Below are positions 1 to 13,300 of a stretch of DNA of 64,000 nucleotides, piece by piece. How positions within the stretch are numbered: position 1 is the stretch's first letter; every line of letters begins with the position of its first letter. Origin of the DNA: Anisus vortex (taxonomy: Eukaryota > Mollusca > Gastropoda > Planorbidae). The position numbers and the translations under genes were made by a program. Under the pieces are notes generated by a model, which saw nothing but the letters and a program-made list of their open reading frames with translations, ran no database searches and was not told where the DNA came from. The DNA is taken from assembly GCA_949126835.1 (NCBI GenBank), contig OX421496.1, positions 17,675,844 to 17,739,843 on the forward strand, read 5' to 3'.

Positions 1-2126
1 AGCAGATTCAGCTTTTTTTTTCACATTCACCATGTTATACACCGATGAATTGAAGATTTTAAGTAAATATTAATTTAACTCTATCATAGAGCTGGCCTGT
101 GCTCTCTTGAAGTTTTTTTAAATAGTTTTTTTTCCTTTTTCAAATACAATTAGATTATGCAGCAAGGTCAAAAAATCATATTTGCTCAAACGTGCAAGTG
201 TAAATTTCTTTTGAAAATAAGGAAGCACGTTAATATTTTAAAAGACGCCTCTTTGAAGATTAAACTCATTAAACTCATTAGGCTTCGTGGTGTAAGTTGA
301 CTCGCCTGAGTTCCTGACAGGAACTATATATCATGTCTAGGGCTAGAGATTTCACAGAGTTCTTTTTTTTTTTTAAGAAACAAAGAAAAAAAGAAATCTT
401 CCGGCATGCCTTCTTATTTCTAAACACCAAAAGCACTCCAGAATTATCATTAGTTCAAGGATTAGAAACATGGAGTCTTTGAATGACACTTATTTCTTTC
501 TAGATCTAGTGTATCAATATTTTCCATATAATCTATGTGGACTGAATTGAAAGCCCATTTGAGTTCCACAAAACAAATATAATATAGTAGTGGTTGACAT
601 TTCATTTTCATGCATTGCTCGAGGAGAATGCGGATGGTGACAATTCTGTCTAAACAAGACCTACCGGGGTTAATCTTTTCTTAATCCGGAGTTTACTGCG
701 ACAATTCTGTCTAAACAAGACCTACCGGAGTTAATCTTTTCTTAATCCGGGGTTTGCTGCTGACTTTATTATTTATTATTCTTGAGAGAAAGCAGCTATG
801 TATATTTACAGTTTTGACATTAACTGCAAATCTCACAACCTATCTAAAGTATAGTGATTCTGCCGTCTTAAACAATCTGTGCATTGCATTTGTCGTAAAA
901 AAAAAAGCCATTAGTTGCGGAAGTAAAGACGACCGGACATTGTGATGACCACACAATCCCCCTGTACGCCGTGGCCACAGAAAATCGTCATCTCTTCTTC
1001 TCTTTGCCCCAAAGACCTAACCACGTTCGAAACAGAAACTTTACTCTATTTAGTCTTGGGTTGTTTTGTTCTTTATTATATTGATTGTAGTTGCAGGCCA
1101 TCATACGATCCTATGTGTGTCTTCATCCTTGATCAGTCTGTCACAGTGGGCAGTCTTTTGTTGCCAATCGGCAGTGAAACGTGTATTTTTGCATCCCTGC
1201 TATTAAGAGAGTAATGTAGATCTATCAACTATGGAAATGAGCTATTTGATAGCTACCGGGATGTGTGTGGTCGTAAAAGGATACTTACTTGCTATTACCA
1301 AAGCCTATAATGAGATTAATGAGATGGACCGCTCGTTCTATATTTAGAGCTTAAATGTTCTTTTTCCGTGCGCAAAGAATAAGGCTGTCTTAAATGACTT
1401 CTACGCTCCTACGTTTGCATTAAAGGTTTTCGCTTTACACAAATTTCGATTTTAATTTTTCATTGACAAAATCATTAAATAAAAAGGAAGTGTACTAAAC
1501 AAAACTTAGAAAACGGAATCAGGAATTCTGAAAAGAAGTATCTAATTCGAGTCATCAAATAGCAGAAATTTTAAAGCAAGCGGTCTATCTCATTATAGTC
1601 TTTGCTGTTACAGATTGGTTGGGGGCGGAAGTCGAAATCCTTTACTCCGTTTCTTTTGGAGAGTATGCGACATTGCTATATGTAGGCCAGTTCTAAATCT
1701 GGGTTGATCAAGACTTTGTTGGCTCAAGATGAACAAAAACACAGACATTCAGTTTAAATAGTGGCCGTTTTGTAGTTCTGGGTTTCTGTCCCTGTACTTG
1801 TACGGTTTTGAGTCCCACGATACGGAGTTACAGATAATCTTATTAGCATATTGAAAAGTCCTAAAAAAGAAAAATTATATAAATTCTATTGAGGTTCCTG
1901 GTAATATCATATTAGGTATATAGCTTTATTTTTATTTTTTTTAAATTCTCAGTGTTTCAGTTCTCTTAAACGGCGTAGGCTAAGGCATAGGCTACCCTTT
2001 TTTTTTAATTATTATTAGGTCCTATGTATAGATCTAGTTGGCCTTTCCAGAATGGAAAAACGGGAGTTAAATATTGGCTTTTAGCATACAAATGAAACAC
2101 TAAAATCCCTAGAAGATAACAATAAT
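1..2126. other. No recognisable gene; AT-rich flank
   Basis: I see no protein family, RNA gene or transposon in this stretch on either strand. The open frames at about 754-945 and 942-1,214 are short, have no family resemblance, and one runs through homopolymers. The only structure noticed is the 61-bp tandem duplication listed separately. Confidence 0.5.
639..760. repeat. 61-bp tandem duplication (two units)
   Basis: The unit beginning GACAATTCTGTCTAAACAAG at 639 is repeated at 700 with a few substitutions. Both copies contain the words CTACCGG and TTAATCCGG. It is a simple direct repeat with no recognised function. Confidence 0.85.
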
Positions 2127-2140
2127 CAATATGTTTTTAG

Positions 2141-3526
2141 GGTGGAAGTATTCTGTGGGTGGAAGTATTCTGTGGGTGGAAGCATTCTGTGGGTGGAAGC
2201 ATTCTGTGGGTGGAAGTATTCTGTGGGTGGAAGTATTCTGTGGTGGAAGTATTCTGTGGGTGGAAGCATTCTGTGGGTGGAAGTATTCTGTGGTGGAAGT
2301 ATTCTGTGGGTGGAAGCATTCTGTGGGTGGAAGTATTCTGTGGTGGAAGTATTCTGTGGGTGGAAGCATTCTGTGGGTGGAAGTATTCTGTGGGTGGAAG
2401 CATTTTGTGGGTGGAAGCATTCTGTAGCTGGAAGCATTCTGTGGGTGGAAGTATTCTGTGGGTGGAAGTATTCTGTGGGTGGAAGTATTCTGTGGGTGGA
2501 AGTATTCTGTGGGTGGATGTATTCTGTGGGTGGAAGTATTCTGTGGGTGGAAGCATTCTGTGGGTGGAAGTATTCTGTGGGTGGAAGTATTCTGTGGGTG
2601 GAAGTATTCTGTGGGTGGAAGTATTCTGTGGGTGGAAGTATTCTGTGGGGGGAAGTATTCTGTGGGTGGAAGTATTCTGTGGGTGGAAGTATTCTGTGGG
2701 TGGAAGCATTCTGTGGGTGGAAGTATTCTGTGGGTGGAAGTATTCTGTGGGTGGAAGTATTCTGTGGGTGGAAGCATTCTGTGGGTGGAAGCATTCTGTG
2801 GGTGGAAGTATTCTGTGGGTGGAAGTATTCTGTGGGTGGAAGTATTCTGTGGGTGGAAGCATTCTGTGGGTGGAAGTATTCTGTGGGTGGAAGTATTCTG
2901 TGGGTGGAAGTATTCTGTGGGTGGAAGCATTCTGTGGGTGGAAGTATTCTGTGGGTGGAAGTATTCTGTGGGTGGAAGTATTCTGTGGATGGAAGCATTC
3001 TGTGGGGGGAAGTATTCTGTGGGTGGAAGTATTCTGTGGGTGGAAGTATTCTGTGGGTGGAAGTATTCTGTGGGTGGAAGTATTCTGTGGGTGGAAGTAT
3101 TCTGTGGGTGGAAGTATTCTGTGGGTGGAAGCATTCTGTGGGTGGAAGTATTCTGTGGGTGGAAGTATTCTGTGGGTGGAAGTATTCTGTGGGTGGAAGT
3201 ATTCTGTGGGTGGAAGTATTCTGTGGGTGGAAGTATTCTGTGGGTGGAAGTATTCTGTGGGTGGAAGTATTCTGTGGGTGGAAGTATTCTGTGGGTGGAA
3301 GTATTCTGTGGGTGGAAGTATTCTGTGGGTGGAAGTATTCTGTGGGTGGAAGTATTCTGTGGGTGGAAGTATTCTGTGGGTGGAAGTATTCTGGTGGTGG
3401 AAGTATTCTGGTGGTGGAAGTATTCTGTGGGTGGAAGTATTCTGTGGGTGGAAGTATTCTGTGGGTGGAAGTATTCTGTGGGTGGAAGTATTCTGTGGGT
3501 GGAAGTATTCTGTGGGTGGAAGTATT
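2141..3526. repeat. 17-bp minisatellite, about 82 units
   Basis: The 17-bp unit GGAAGTATTCTGTGGGT is repeated head to tail. The common variant has GCATT instead of GTATT, and a few units lack or gain a G. Because 17 is not a multiple of three and no unit holds a stop, several frames on both strands stay open for hundreds of codons. These open frames are a by-product of the repeat, not genes. Confidence 0.97.
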
Positions 3527-3785
3527 GATTAAGTAGTGCAATACAAACAAAATAGTAACGTTGGTTTTGTATAGACCTACTTATAACATAAATAGATTGT
3601 CCCATTTGTAATAAACTAATGAATAAACCACTCCACACCAAGGCTACATTAAAATCACTAATGAACATAGCCCCCCCCCTTTTTTTTTTAAACTGAACTT
3701 TTTTTTATCCACGATAACCGATGCTAATTTTGGAGAGGGGGTGATCTAATTATAACAGACTACATTCTAAATCTATTGCCTATAC

Positions 3786-4033
3786 AAGGGATCGGCAACA
3801 TATAGCACACGGAGTGATTTTCAATGGCACGCGGAAGCCCCCCCCCCTTCCTTCCCCCGTAAAAAAAAAAGGCAATTCAAGTCTCTTCGACAAGACAGTG
3901 GGTGCTAGTGCAGAATGACGTTTACGTTGTTGGCGCTCTGAGTGAATTATAACAATCAAACTTTGGCAGGCCATTAATAATAGTAATAATAGTATTATCA
4001 CAAGCTTATCACAAGGTTGCCGACTCGGGCCTA
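3786..4033. mobile_element. Possible short hAT-like non-autonomous element
   Basis: The left end reads AAGGGATCGGCAAC, and the right end near 4,015-4,030 reads GTTGCCGACTCGG, its approximate inverse. The flanks are GCCTATAC on the left and GCCTAGAC on the right, an imperfect 8-bp target-site duplication. hAT elements make 8-bp duplications. The short inverted ends and the mismatch make this tentative. The interior has a C-run and an AATAAT-rich stretch with no coding capacity. Confidence 0.35.
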
Positions 4034-4979
4034 GACGGCTTAGGGTCTAGACACACGGGTCACCAGTTAGCGAGCAAGAGGAGATAGATCTAATCATTTT
4101 AAAACTTCTGTTGTGTCAATTATCATTTTTAGGGAATATTAAGCATGGATTTATGACAAACGGTTACAAAGGTTGAAAGTAAAAATTAAAGTGACAAGGA
4201 CTCAAAAAGTCACATAGAAATAATCTAGTTGAAACAACGTGGTTTTGGCCCAGATAAATGGTCAATTAATATCATTCATGATGCACGGCTAGAGACTTAT
4301 TCAACACTATTCTTTTCGATAAAATTAGAAAAAGAGAGACCAACGTAGATTACAGAGATAATAACAGCTTCATTATCTGCCCCTTTCTTCGCGCTGCCAC
4401 TAAATATCCGTGAAATAGAATTACGTCGCCTCTCACTCGGACAGAATAGCCTCGAATAGACCGGCATATCCGATTATAATTTTCGCCTCAAGTTCGGGGG
4501 GGGGGGGGGGGGGGGGGGAATACGTCGGATCGCGGCGAGCGATACCTTGCGGAGTATCGCCGAGCTCAAACTCTCATTATTTACGATCACTTTGGGAATC
4601 GATCACGTCTCGAGACAAGTTTATATTGTAAATACGAAGGACGTTTTGGCTCGTACGTGTAGTACAAGTGTAGCGCCCTCTCCCGGGAAAGAAGGCCGCT
4701 GTTTACTCATGTGGAATTTTTATTTTTTCTCTAAAAAAAAATTTTTTTTAAACAACCTTTCTATTCATTACCAATGTGTTTTCTTGAACTATATTATAAT
4801 TGATCAACAAGAAATTCATTTGGTAGGGTTATATTTAGCAATAAAGATATGTTAAATAATTACAGACTTCATTCATTTCTTCTTCATAAAAAAACAACAA
4901 CAACTGGTTGTGGGTGGGCGTGAGTTTGCCTACTGATGCCCCCACACACAGTGCACCACTCCTGTTTCCTACCCAATAT
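4034..4979. other. Non-coding stretch with a 23-base G-run
   Basis: No gene is recognised here. The region holds an uninterrupted run of G at 4,496-4,518, followed by slightly GC-richer sequence containing a 102-codon open frame (4,547-4,855) without family resemblance. Confidence 0.45.
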
Positions 4980-6115
4980 GTAATAATAATAATAATATTT
5001 GTATAGCGCTGCCAACAAACATAAGCTTAGATCAGAGCGCATTTAACTTACCGTATATACTCGCGTATAAGTCGCACCGGTGTATAAGTCGAACCCTTAG
5101 TTTAAGATTTTTTCCCTTATACATTGTCATTGATCCGCGCATAAGTCGCACCCCGACTTCCCTGGTTACACTGCCTTTTAATATCTCAAAAATGCATACC
5201 TTTTAAACATAAAAGTTACTAAATATTCACCCTAATTTGGAAACTTTCCAAAAAAAATTGTTTTAATCGTGCATAAGGCAAACATAATCAAAAAAGGGCA
5301 TATCCTAATAATTCTACATAACTCCAATCAACTATAGGAGTTTATGTGAGAATCTTTATGACAGAGTAGTGATGTTTTTCGAACTTTTCAAAAACAGTGT
5401 CAGGTGTATAAGTCGCACCCCTATTTTTTGTCGAAATTTTCTTTAAAAAAAGTGCGACTTATACGCGAGTATATACGGTACAAATTAGAACACGGATACA
5501 ATCTCTAGGCTAAGAAAAAAAGCCAATTGATGATTTAAAACTTTACAAACATTGGACAAATCAAATAAATGAAGCATTAACCCACCTAACATATAAGTAA
5601 GACAATAGGGGTCTAAAGCATAATATCTAAGAAAAAAATTGAAATAATTAGCTTTTAAGTTCTTTTTGAAAGTGACAGTAGAGCTTGTTCGCCTAAGTTG
5701 AATGGGAAGTTGATTCCACACCTTCGGAGCGGATATTGAGAAGGCTCTAAAGCCAACGGTCGTCAGAGAGAAGCGGGGGGGGGGGGGCACTTCCAGAAGC
5801 TAGGAGTCGGCGGAACGGAGTGTTCTTTGTGGAACATATGGTGTAATTATTATAGTTTTTTGAGATAGGACGGCATCTCTTTGTTATAAGGGCACTGATG
5901 GCAAAGTAGCGCCAATTTATATTCTATTCTGGCTTTCACAGGGAGCCAATGGAGCTGACGAAGGACAACTGTCACAGAATCGCGTCTTGACTTACGAAGA
6001 CCAGGCGGGCGGCACTGTTTTGAATACGCAGTAATTTGGCGACCTTATCGTCAGGTATCCCGATTAGTAGAGCATTACAGTAGTCGAGGCACGATCTGCC
6101 TCCAACGAAACCTCT
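4980..6115 (-). mobile_element. Non-LTR retrotransposon 3' remnant (broken RT C-terminus plus tail)
   Basis: Read on the minus strand from about 6,115 leftward, broken frames give the C-terminal hallmarks of a LINE reverse transcriptase. These are LDYCNALLIGIP and IQNSAARLV (about 6,090-5,985), LHWLPVKARIEYKLALL (about 5,955-5,905), and FSISAPKVWNQLP followed by SSTVTFKKNLK (about 5,740-5,660). Stops and frameshifts interrupt them. The sequence ends leftward in GCGCTATACAAATATT and a TTA-repeat tail at about 4,980-5,020, typical of the 3' end of CR1/L2-like LINEs. The 5' side is cut by the pyrimidine-rich minisatellite. A palindromic element at 5,049-5,480 sits inside the 3' part. It is a dead copy; the clade assignment is an inference. 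Confidence 0.75.
5049..5480. mobile_element. 432-bp MITE with perfect 29-bp terminal inverted repeats
   Basis: The left end (5,049-5,077) starts TACCGTATATACTCGCGTAT and the right end (5,452-5,480) is its exact reverse complement over 29 bases. Internal copies of the subterminal word GTATAAGTCGCACC occur near both ends. The element has no coding capacity, so it is a non-autonomous DNA transposon. It is nested in the 3' part of a LINE remnant and so inserted later. I cannot name the superfamily with certainty. Confidence 0.85.
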
Positions 6116-7015
6116 CTCCGCCCTACACCAAGACCTCCCTAAACCGAGACCTTCTCCATCGAGACCTTCCTCCACCAAGACCTCCCTCTATCGAGACCTC
6201 CCTCCACCAAGACCTCCCTCCACCAATAACTCCCTAAACCGAGACCTCCCTCTATCGAGACCTCCCTCCACCAAGACCTCCCTCCACCAAGACCTCCCTC
6301 CACAAATAACTCCCTATACCGAGACCTCCCTCCATCGAGACCTCCCTCCATCTAGACCTCCCTCCGCCGAGACCTCCCTCCATCGAGACCTCCCACCACC
6401 AAGACCTCCCTCCAAGAACTCCCTAAACCGAGACCTCCCTCCATCGAGACCTCTCTCCGCCGAGACCTCCCTCCATCGAGACCTCCCACCACCAAGACCT
6501 CCCTCCAAGAACTCCCTAAACCGAGACCTCCCTCCATCGAGACCTCCCTCCACCGACCTCCCTCCAAGAACTCCCTAAACCGAGACCTCCCTCCACCAAG
6601 ACCTCCCTCCAAGAACTCCCTAAACCGAGACCTCCCTCCATCGAGACCTCCCTCCACCAAGACCTCCCTCCAAGAACTCCCTAAACCGAGACCTCCCTCC
6701 ACCGAAACCTCCCTCCATCGAGACCTCCCTCCATCGAGACCTCCCTCCAAGAACTCCCTAAACCGAGACCTCCCTCCACCGAGACCTCCCTCCATCGAGA
6801 CCTCCCTCCATCGAGACCTCCCTCCAAGAACTCCCTAAACCGAGACCTCCCTCCACCGAGACCTCCCTCCAAGACCTCCCTCCATCGAGACCTCCCTCCA
6901 TCGAGACCTCCCTCCACCGAGACCTCCCTCCAAGAACTCCCTAAACCGAGACCTCCCTCCATCGAGACCTCCCTCCATCGAGACCTCCCTCCATCGAGAC
7001 CTCCCTTCATTAAGG
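6099..7015. repeat. Pyrimidine-rich minisatellite with higher-order structure
   Basis: The + strand is a chain of 13-16-bp units of the type GACCTCCCTCCATCGA, with variants CACCGA, CACCAA and the shorter GAACTCCCTAAACC. Runs of these variants recur in the same order, giving a compound unit of roughly 60-75 bp. The minus strand is rich in GGAGGGAGG. The open frames read on the minus strand (REVSMEGGLG-type repeats) are artefacts of the repeat. Confidence 0.95.
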
Positions 7016-9631
7016 CCCCCAGTCAAATATGTTTTAGTACTTTTAGCTATCTTAAAATACTAACAATTCGGGCTTGATTCACCCACTACCTCGGAAGATT
7101 ATTTACATTGACGCTCTGTATTCAATGCAGAAAACTTTTTTGTGGACGCCCCAGGGCACACATTTGCCAAATTGGTGTTTAATAAAAATCAAACACTCCC
7201 AAAACGTCACACTCCTATGCTAAAAATTCACCGATCTTCTAAAAATATTGAAATATAAGAAATTAACGATGCCTTTAAGCCGATTTCGTATATGTTGAAT
7301 TTGGTTTTTTTTTATTTATAATTTCCTTATCATCATCGCATCAATCCTGATCCAGCAGCCATCTAGGCATTTGCACTTTGGCCTTAATAAGTTTGTATAA
7401 ACGGGTTTTAAAAATAATTGGTCTATATATATTTAGTCACGTTAACAATTTCCATAAAATGTTCTTTTTTATATAGACATGTCAACCAATATCTTAACGA
7501 CAAAACAAAAACAAGAACAAAGAAACAAACACGTAAGCCCTTTAGAAAAAAAAAAGAACGAATCAATTTAATTTTTATTGCCATAATTTTTACAATCGTT
7601 TTAGCTTCCCAGTTTTCAGATAATAAAAAAACAATTACAATATTCTTTTAGAATCCACTAGGCGGAAATGACGTCTTAATTTCATACGTCATTTCAATGT
7701 TTGGAAAAACAGTTGTTAAAGAACGAATTACTGCCCTTTATCGACAATTGCTTATAACATTTTTTACCTCGTAGGCCTACGATTCTCAAACTCAACCATA
7801 CGAGAACTAATGCGTAACTACCCCCTCCCCCAAGGCCATATTTTGATCGAGAAAATAAGTACAGCAGACGTAAATTATTACTTTAAACAAATCTACGTCT
7901 GATATCAATAATTGCAGATATTGTAGAGAATATAATTTATAATAATGCAGCTTAGTTTTTAATTTTTCTAACCTCTACCATTCAAGTAATTCAAAAGAAG
8001 CACAAATATTTTTTATGACCAATTACATTTTATAGCCCCATTTAGCCCCGAGGAATAAAGGTTTATATAAGACATAAATAACATAAAGTTTAAAATACAT
8101 TATATTTTTAATGTTTTTTTCCTGTCTGCAAGTGTAAACAAATATTTAAAATGTAAAAAAAACATTATGATCTACATTTCTTAAAGTTAAAGTACTACTT
8201 TATTTTTTTTCCACTATTAATTAAGTTAATTAAAACTAAATATGTTGTTTTTATAGTGGGTAACATAAATTACTGTGAAATCAATACCAACTAGGTTAAC
8301 TATATCTATTTAATAATAAATAATTTTTGAAACAATAAAAAAATTCATTCTATTGTTTTTAAATTGACAAATATATGAAATATTTTGTAGAGGATTTGGA
8401 CCTAATTACTACAAAATAAAATATTGTTACGCACACAAAAGTGTTATATCTTATATTGTTATTGTCCTGTGAGCAAAGATTGTTACAGTCAGGAAATGTT
8501 GAATTATTTGTTTAATCATTTCAAAACAATGCTTTTTGGTGGAAATTATCCACATGGCCAGATTTAGACTTTATATTAATTCACTAAAAGAAACTTATTT
8601 TATTTATATTTAAAAAAAAAAATTTTTAAAATAAAGGGAAACAACCCTATTTCTGACAGACATATTGATTTAGACAGATTTGAAGTTATTTTTCTTTAGA
8701 TTTGCCTTATTCACATTTTAAACTTAATATATAAGGATATGATTCAATTTTTTTTTACATGCTAATTAGATACTTTACTTGTTTAGGAAAATAATAAACC
8801 ACAACACAAACTCATTTAGACAGAAGTGAGTTTAAAAAGCAGAATTAAGAAATCTTTCATGAAGCAACATGTTTCATTTTCAACAACTACATTGACAAAA
8901 AAAATAAAAAAATAAAATGAAGGCACTAGAGAATGACACTTCAATATTTGAATGTAATAATATCAAAATAGAATGGTTACAACTTTTTCAATGATTCTTT
9001 TCTTACTAAACTCAAAGAGAAGGCAACACATAATCTTCACTGGCTTCTTTTGTAAAAGACATTTTAAAAATCTTTAAATTTATTGAAATCGACATAAATA
9101 GATTAATTTTCACTTGATATTCAATGAAATAAATGTCATATATTTTAGTGAAGATTAATTTTGTTACTTCTACTTTTTTTCCTTTAAAGTAATATTAAAG
9201 TGTATAACATCTTGGTAAATTGAAACAATTTCTGTATACCATACTTTGCCATCTACCAAAGTTACCCAAAATATGTGGCCAATTACACTCATATACGTGC
9301 TAACATAATTAAAGAAAATTAAAGAACAATTTTTCTCCGCTAGAGCTTAGTGGAAAACATTTTCGTATAACTGAAATATTGTGTTATCCTTTTCTGATAT
9401 GATAAATTCTGATAAATCACAACCAAGATTATCAGGTGTAGCAGTTTTGACTTTTACAATTCATAGATTAAATCTCTATTAAACAAATAAACAGAAAAAT
9501 GTGAAAAGTGAACACATTCATCAACACGATATTGATAACACCAGACATCTAAACAAATATTTATAGGCACACATGCAAGCAGTGAATTTTTTATAAATTG
9601 AAAAATCAAACAATGGTATGAAAACTAACTT
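7016..9631. other. AT-rich stretch, nothing recognised
   Basis: This region holds long A/T-rich sequence without a coding exon I can support. A 77-codon open frame at 7,418-7,651 is Lys- and Asn-rich and resembles no family. The sequence TGACGTC at about 7,667 with an inverted half-site nearby is a CREB/ATF-like word, but it is unsupported as a regulatory site. Confidence 0.45.
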
Positions 9632-9990
9632 TTGAGTTTGGGTTTAAGTGATCAGAACACAGAACACAGGATTAATGAGTATGTATGGGACAGAATAGCA
9701 TCAATTGCAGGCCCTCTAGAAACCATCATGGCAACAATCAAGCAATGCAAGCTGACATGCTTTGGTCATTTTTGCAGCATAATAACCTGCCAAAAACAAT
9801 CCTCCAAGGCACTGTAGAAGGTGGACAGCGGAAATGTTGGTTTGACAATACAAAGATTGAACAAAGCTGCAAATGACTGAAATATTGACAGTCACTCAAG
9901 CTAGGCGAAAATGGAGAAAGATGACTGCTAAGGTGCCCGTTCGCTCCCCCCAACGACCATAACCTTCAAGGGTTTGATGATGAGGATCCA
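9632..9990 (+). mobile_element. Non-LTR retrotransposon ORF2 C-terminal remnant
   Basis: Two overlapping + frames together give the C-terminal tail of a LINE-type polyprotein. CKLTCFGHF is in one frame (about 9,747-9,775). LPKTILQGTVEGGQRKCWFD is in the next (about 9,787-9,845). KWRKMTAKVP and RSPQRP follow at about 9,908-9,950. These match the common 'FGHV..LPKTILQGT.EGG.R..KCW.DNI' ending of these proteins, which I know from the family. Frameshifts and stops show that the copy is dead. Confidence 0.7.
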
Positions 9991-10367
9991 ATAAAACTTT
10001 TTTTAACAATATTGGTTCTGTAACTGTAATTAATTATTTAGCCAAATTGGATTATAAATAGTCATTCATTTTTGTAATGCTAATGTGCTAAATTAAATTA
10101 AATTATTTCTATTTTTGTTTTAATACCAGGTTTGAAATAAAAATCTTTCTCTTATTAATGTTGTAGTGGCTGGCAAACCCAGATGTATTTCCATGTAATT
10201 TGTGCTGTAAAAATATACTATATACTCTAGGACTAAGCATCCTTATATAAGTTAAAATCTCTGAGATGAAATGAGACGTGTATTTAACAATTATTCCCTT
10301 TTCAAAACATAACAAATCTATTTTGTGTGTGTGATGGTATCCTGCCAATCTGTGTACTGGTATAAGC
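9991..10367. other. Non-coding flank of the satellite
   Basis: AT-rich sequence with no recognised feature. The 86-codon minus-strand frame at 10,109-10,369 has no family resemblance and runs into the satellite edge. Confidence 0.4.
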
Positions 10368-13300
10368 ACTAATGCCCCCTACATGGATTCTTATATCCAA
10401 ACACTCTAATAAACAAAACAACTAATGCCCCTACATGGATTCTTATATCCAAACACTCTAATAAACAAAACAACTAATGCCCCTACATGGATTCTTATAT
10501 CCAAACACTCTAATATAATAAACAAAACAACTAATGCCCCTACATGGATTCTTATATCCAAACACTCTAATAAACAAAACAACTAATGCCCCTACATGGA
10601 TTCTTATATCCAAATACTTCAATAAACAAAACCACTAATGCCCCTACATGGATTCTTATATCCAAACACTCTAATAAACAAAACAACTAATGCCCCTACA
10701 TGGATTCTTATATCCAAATACTCCAATAAACAAAACAACTAATGCCCCTACATGGATTCTTATATCCAAATACTCTAATAAACAAAACAACTAATGCCCC
10801 TACATGGATTCTTATATCCAAACACTCTAATAAACAAAACAACTAATGCCCCTACATGGATTCTTATATCCAAACACTCTAATAAACAAAACAACTAATG
10901 CCCCTACATGGATTCTTATATCCAAATACTCCAATAAACAAAACAACTAATGCCCCTACATGGATTCTTATATCCAAACACTCTAATAAACAAAACAACT
11001 AATGCCCCTACATGGATTCTTATATCCAAACACTCTAATAAACAAAACAACTAATGCCCCTACATGGATTCTTATATCCAAACACTCTAATAAACAAAAC
11101 AACTAATGCCCCTACATGGATTCTTATATCCAAACACTCTAATAAACAAAACAACTAATGCCCCTACATGGATTCTTATATCCAAACACTATAATAAACA
11201 AAACAACTAATGCCCCTACATGGATTCTTATATCCAAACACTCTAATAAACAAAACAACTAATGCCCCCTACATGGATTCTTATATCCAAACACTCTAAT
11301 AAACAAAACAACTAATGCCCCCTACATGGATTCTTATATCCAAACACTCTAATAAACAAAACAACTAATGCCCCTACATGGATTCTTATATCCAAATACT
11401 CCAATAAACAAAACAACTAATGCCCCTACATGGATTCTTATATCCAAACACTCTAATAAACAAAACAACTAATGCCCCTACATGGATTCTTATATCCAAA
11501 TACTCCAATAAACAAAACAACTAATGCCCCTACATGGATTCTTATATCCAAACACTCTAATAAACAAAACAACTAATGCCCCTACATGGATTCTTATATC
11601 CAAACACTCTAATAAACAAAACAACTAATGCCCCTACATGGATTCTTATATCCAAACACTCTAATAAACAAAACAACTAATGCCCCTACATGGATTCTTA
11701 TATCCAAACACTCTAATAAACAAAACAACTAATGCCCCTACATGGATTCTTATATCCAAATACTCCAATAAACAAAACAACTAATGCCCCTACATGGATT
11801 CTTATATCCAAACACTCTAATAAACAAAACAACTAATGCCCCTACATGGATTCTTATATCCAAACACTCTAATAAACAAAACAACTAATGCCCCTACATG
11901 GATTCTTATATCCAAACACTCTAATAAACAAAACAACTAATGCCCCTACATGGATTCTTATATCCAAACACTATAATAAACAAAACAACTAATGCCCCTA
12001 CATGGATTCTTATATCCAAACACTCTAAAAAACAAAACAACTAATGCCCCTACATGGATTCTTATATCCAAACACTCTAATAAACAAAACAACTAATGCC
12101 CCTACATGGATTCTTATATCCAAACACTCTAATAAACAAAACAACTAATGCCCCTACATGGATTCTTATATCCAAACACTCTAATAAACAAAACAACTAA
12201 TGCCCCTACATGGATTCTTATATCCAAACACTCTAATAAACAAAACAACTAATGCCCCTACATGGATTCTTATATCCAAATACTTCAATAAACAAAACCA
12301 CTAATGCCCCTACATGGATTCTTATATCCAAACACTCTAATAAACAAAACAACTAATGCCCCTACATGGATTCTTATATCCAAATACTCCAATAAACAAA
12401 ACAACTAATGCCCCTACATGGATTCTTATATCCAAACACTCTAATAAACAAAACAACTAATGCCCCTACATGGATTCTTATATCCAAACACTCTAATAAA
12501 CAAAACAACTAATGCCCCTACATGGATTCTTATATCCAAATACTCCAATAAACAAAACAACTAATGCCCCTACATGGATTCTTATATCCAAACACTCTAA
12601 TAAACAAAACAACTAATGCCCCTACATGGATTCTTATATCCAAACACTCTAATAAACAAAACAACTAATGCCCCTACATGGATTCTTATATCCAAACACT
12701 CTAATAAACAAAACAACTAATGCCCCTACATGGATTCTTATATCCAAACACTCTAATAAACAAAACAACTAATGCCCCTACATGGATTCTTATATCCAAA
12801 CACTATAATAAACAAAACAACTAATGCCCCTACATGGATTCTTATATCCAAACACTCTAATAAACAAAACAACTAATGCCCCCTACATGGATTCTTATAT
12901 CCAAACACTCTAATAAACAAAACAACTAATGCCCCCTACATGGATTCTTATATCCAAACACTCTAATAAACAAAACAACTAATGCCCCTACATGGATTCT
13001 TATATCCAAATACTCCAATAAACAAAACAACTAATGCCCCTACATGGATTCTTATATCCAAACACTCTAATAAACAAAACAACTAATGCCCCTACATGGA
13101 TTCTTATATCCAAATACTCTAATAAACAAAACAACTAATGCCCCTACATGGATTCTTATATCCAAACACTCTAATAAACAAAACAACTAATGCCCCTACA
13201 TGGATTCTTATATCCAAACACTCTAATAAACAAAACAACTAATGCCCCTACATGGATTCTTATATCCAAACACTCTAATAAACAAAACAACTAATGCCCC

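Noticed and set aside
2109..3668. Long open frames on both strands encoding HPQNTSTHRILPPTEYF-type or VGGSILWVEVFCGWKYS-type repeats
   Set aside because: They are open only because the 17-bp minisatellite has no stop in several frames. Both strands are open at once, and there is no splice, start or family support.
5972..7026. Minus-strand frames with GGLDGGRSRWREVS-like repeats
   Set aside because: Translation of the pyrimidine-rich minisatellite and of the LINE border; no independent gene evidence.
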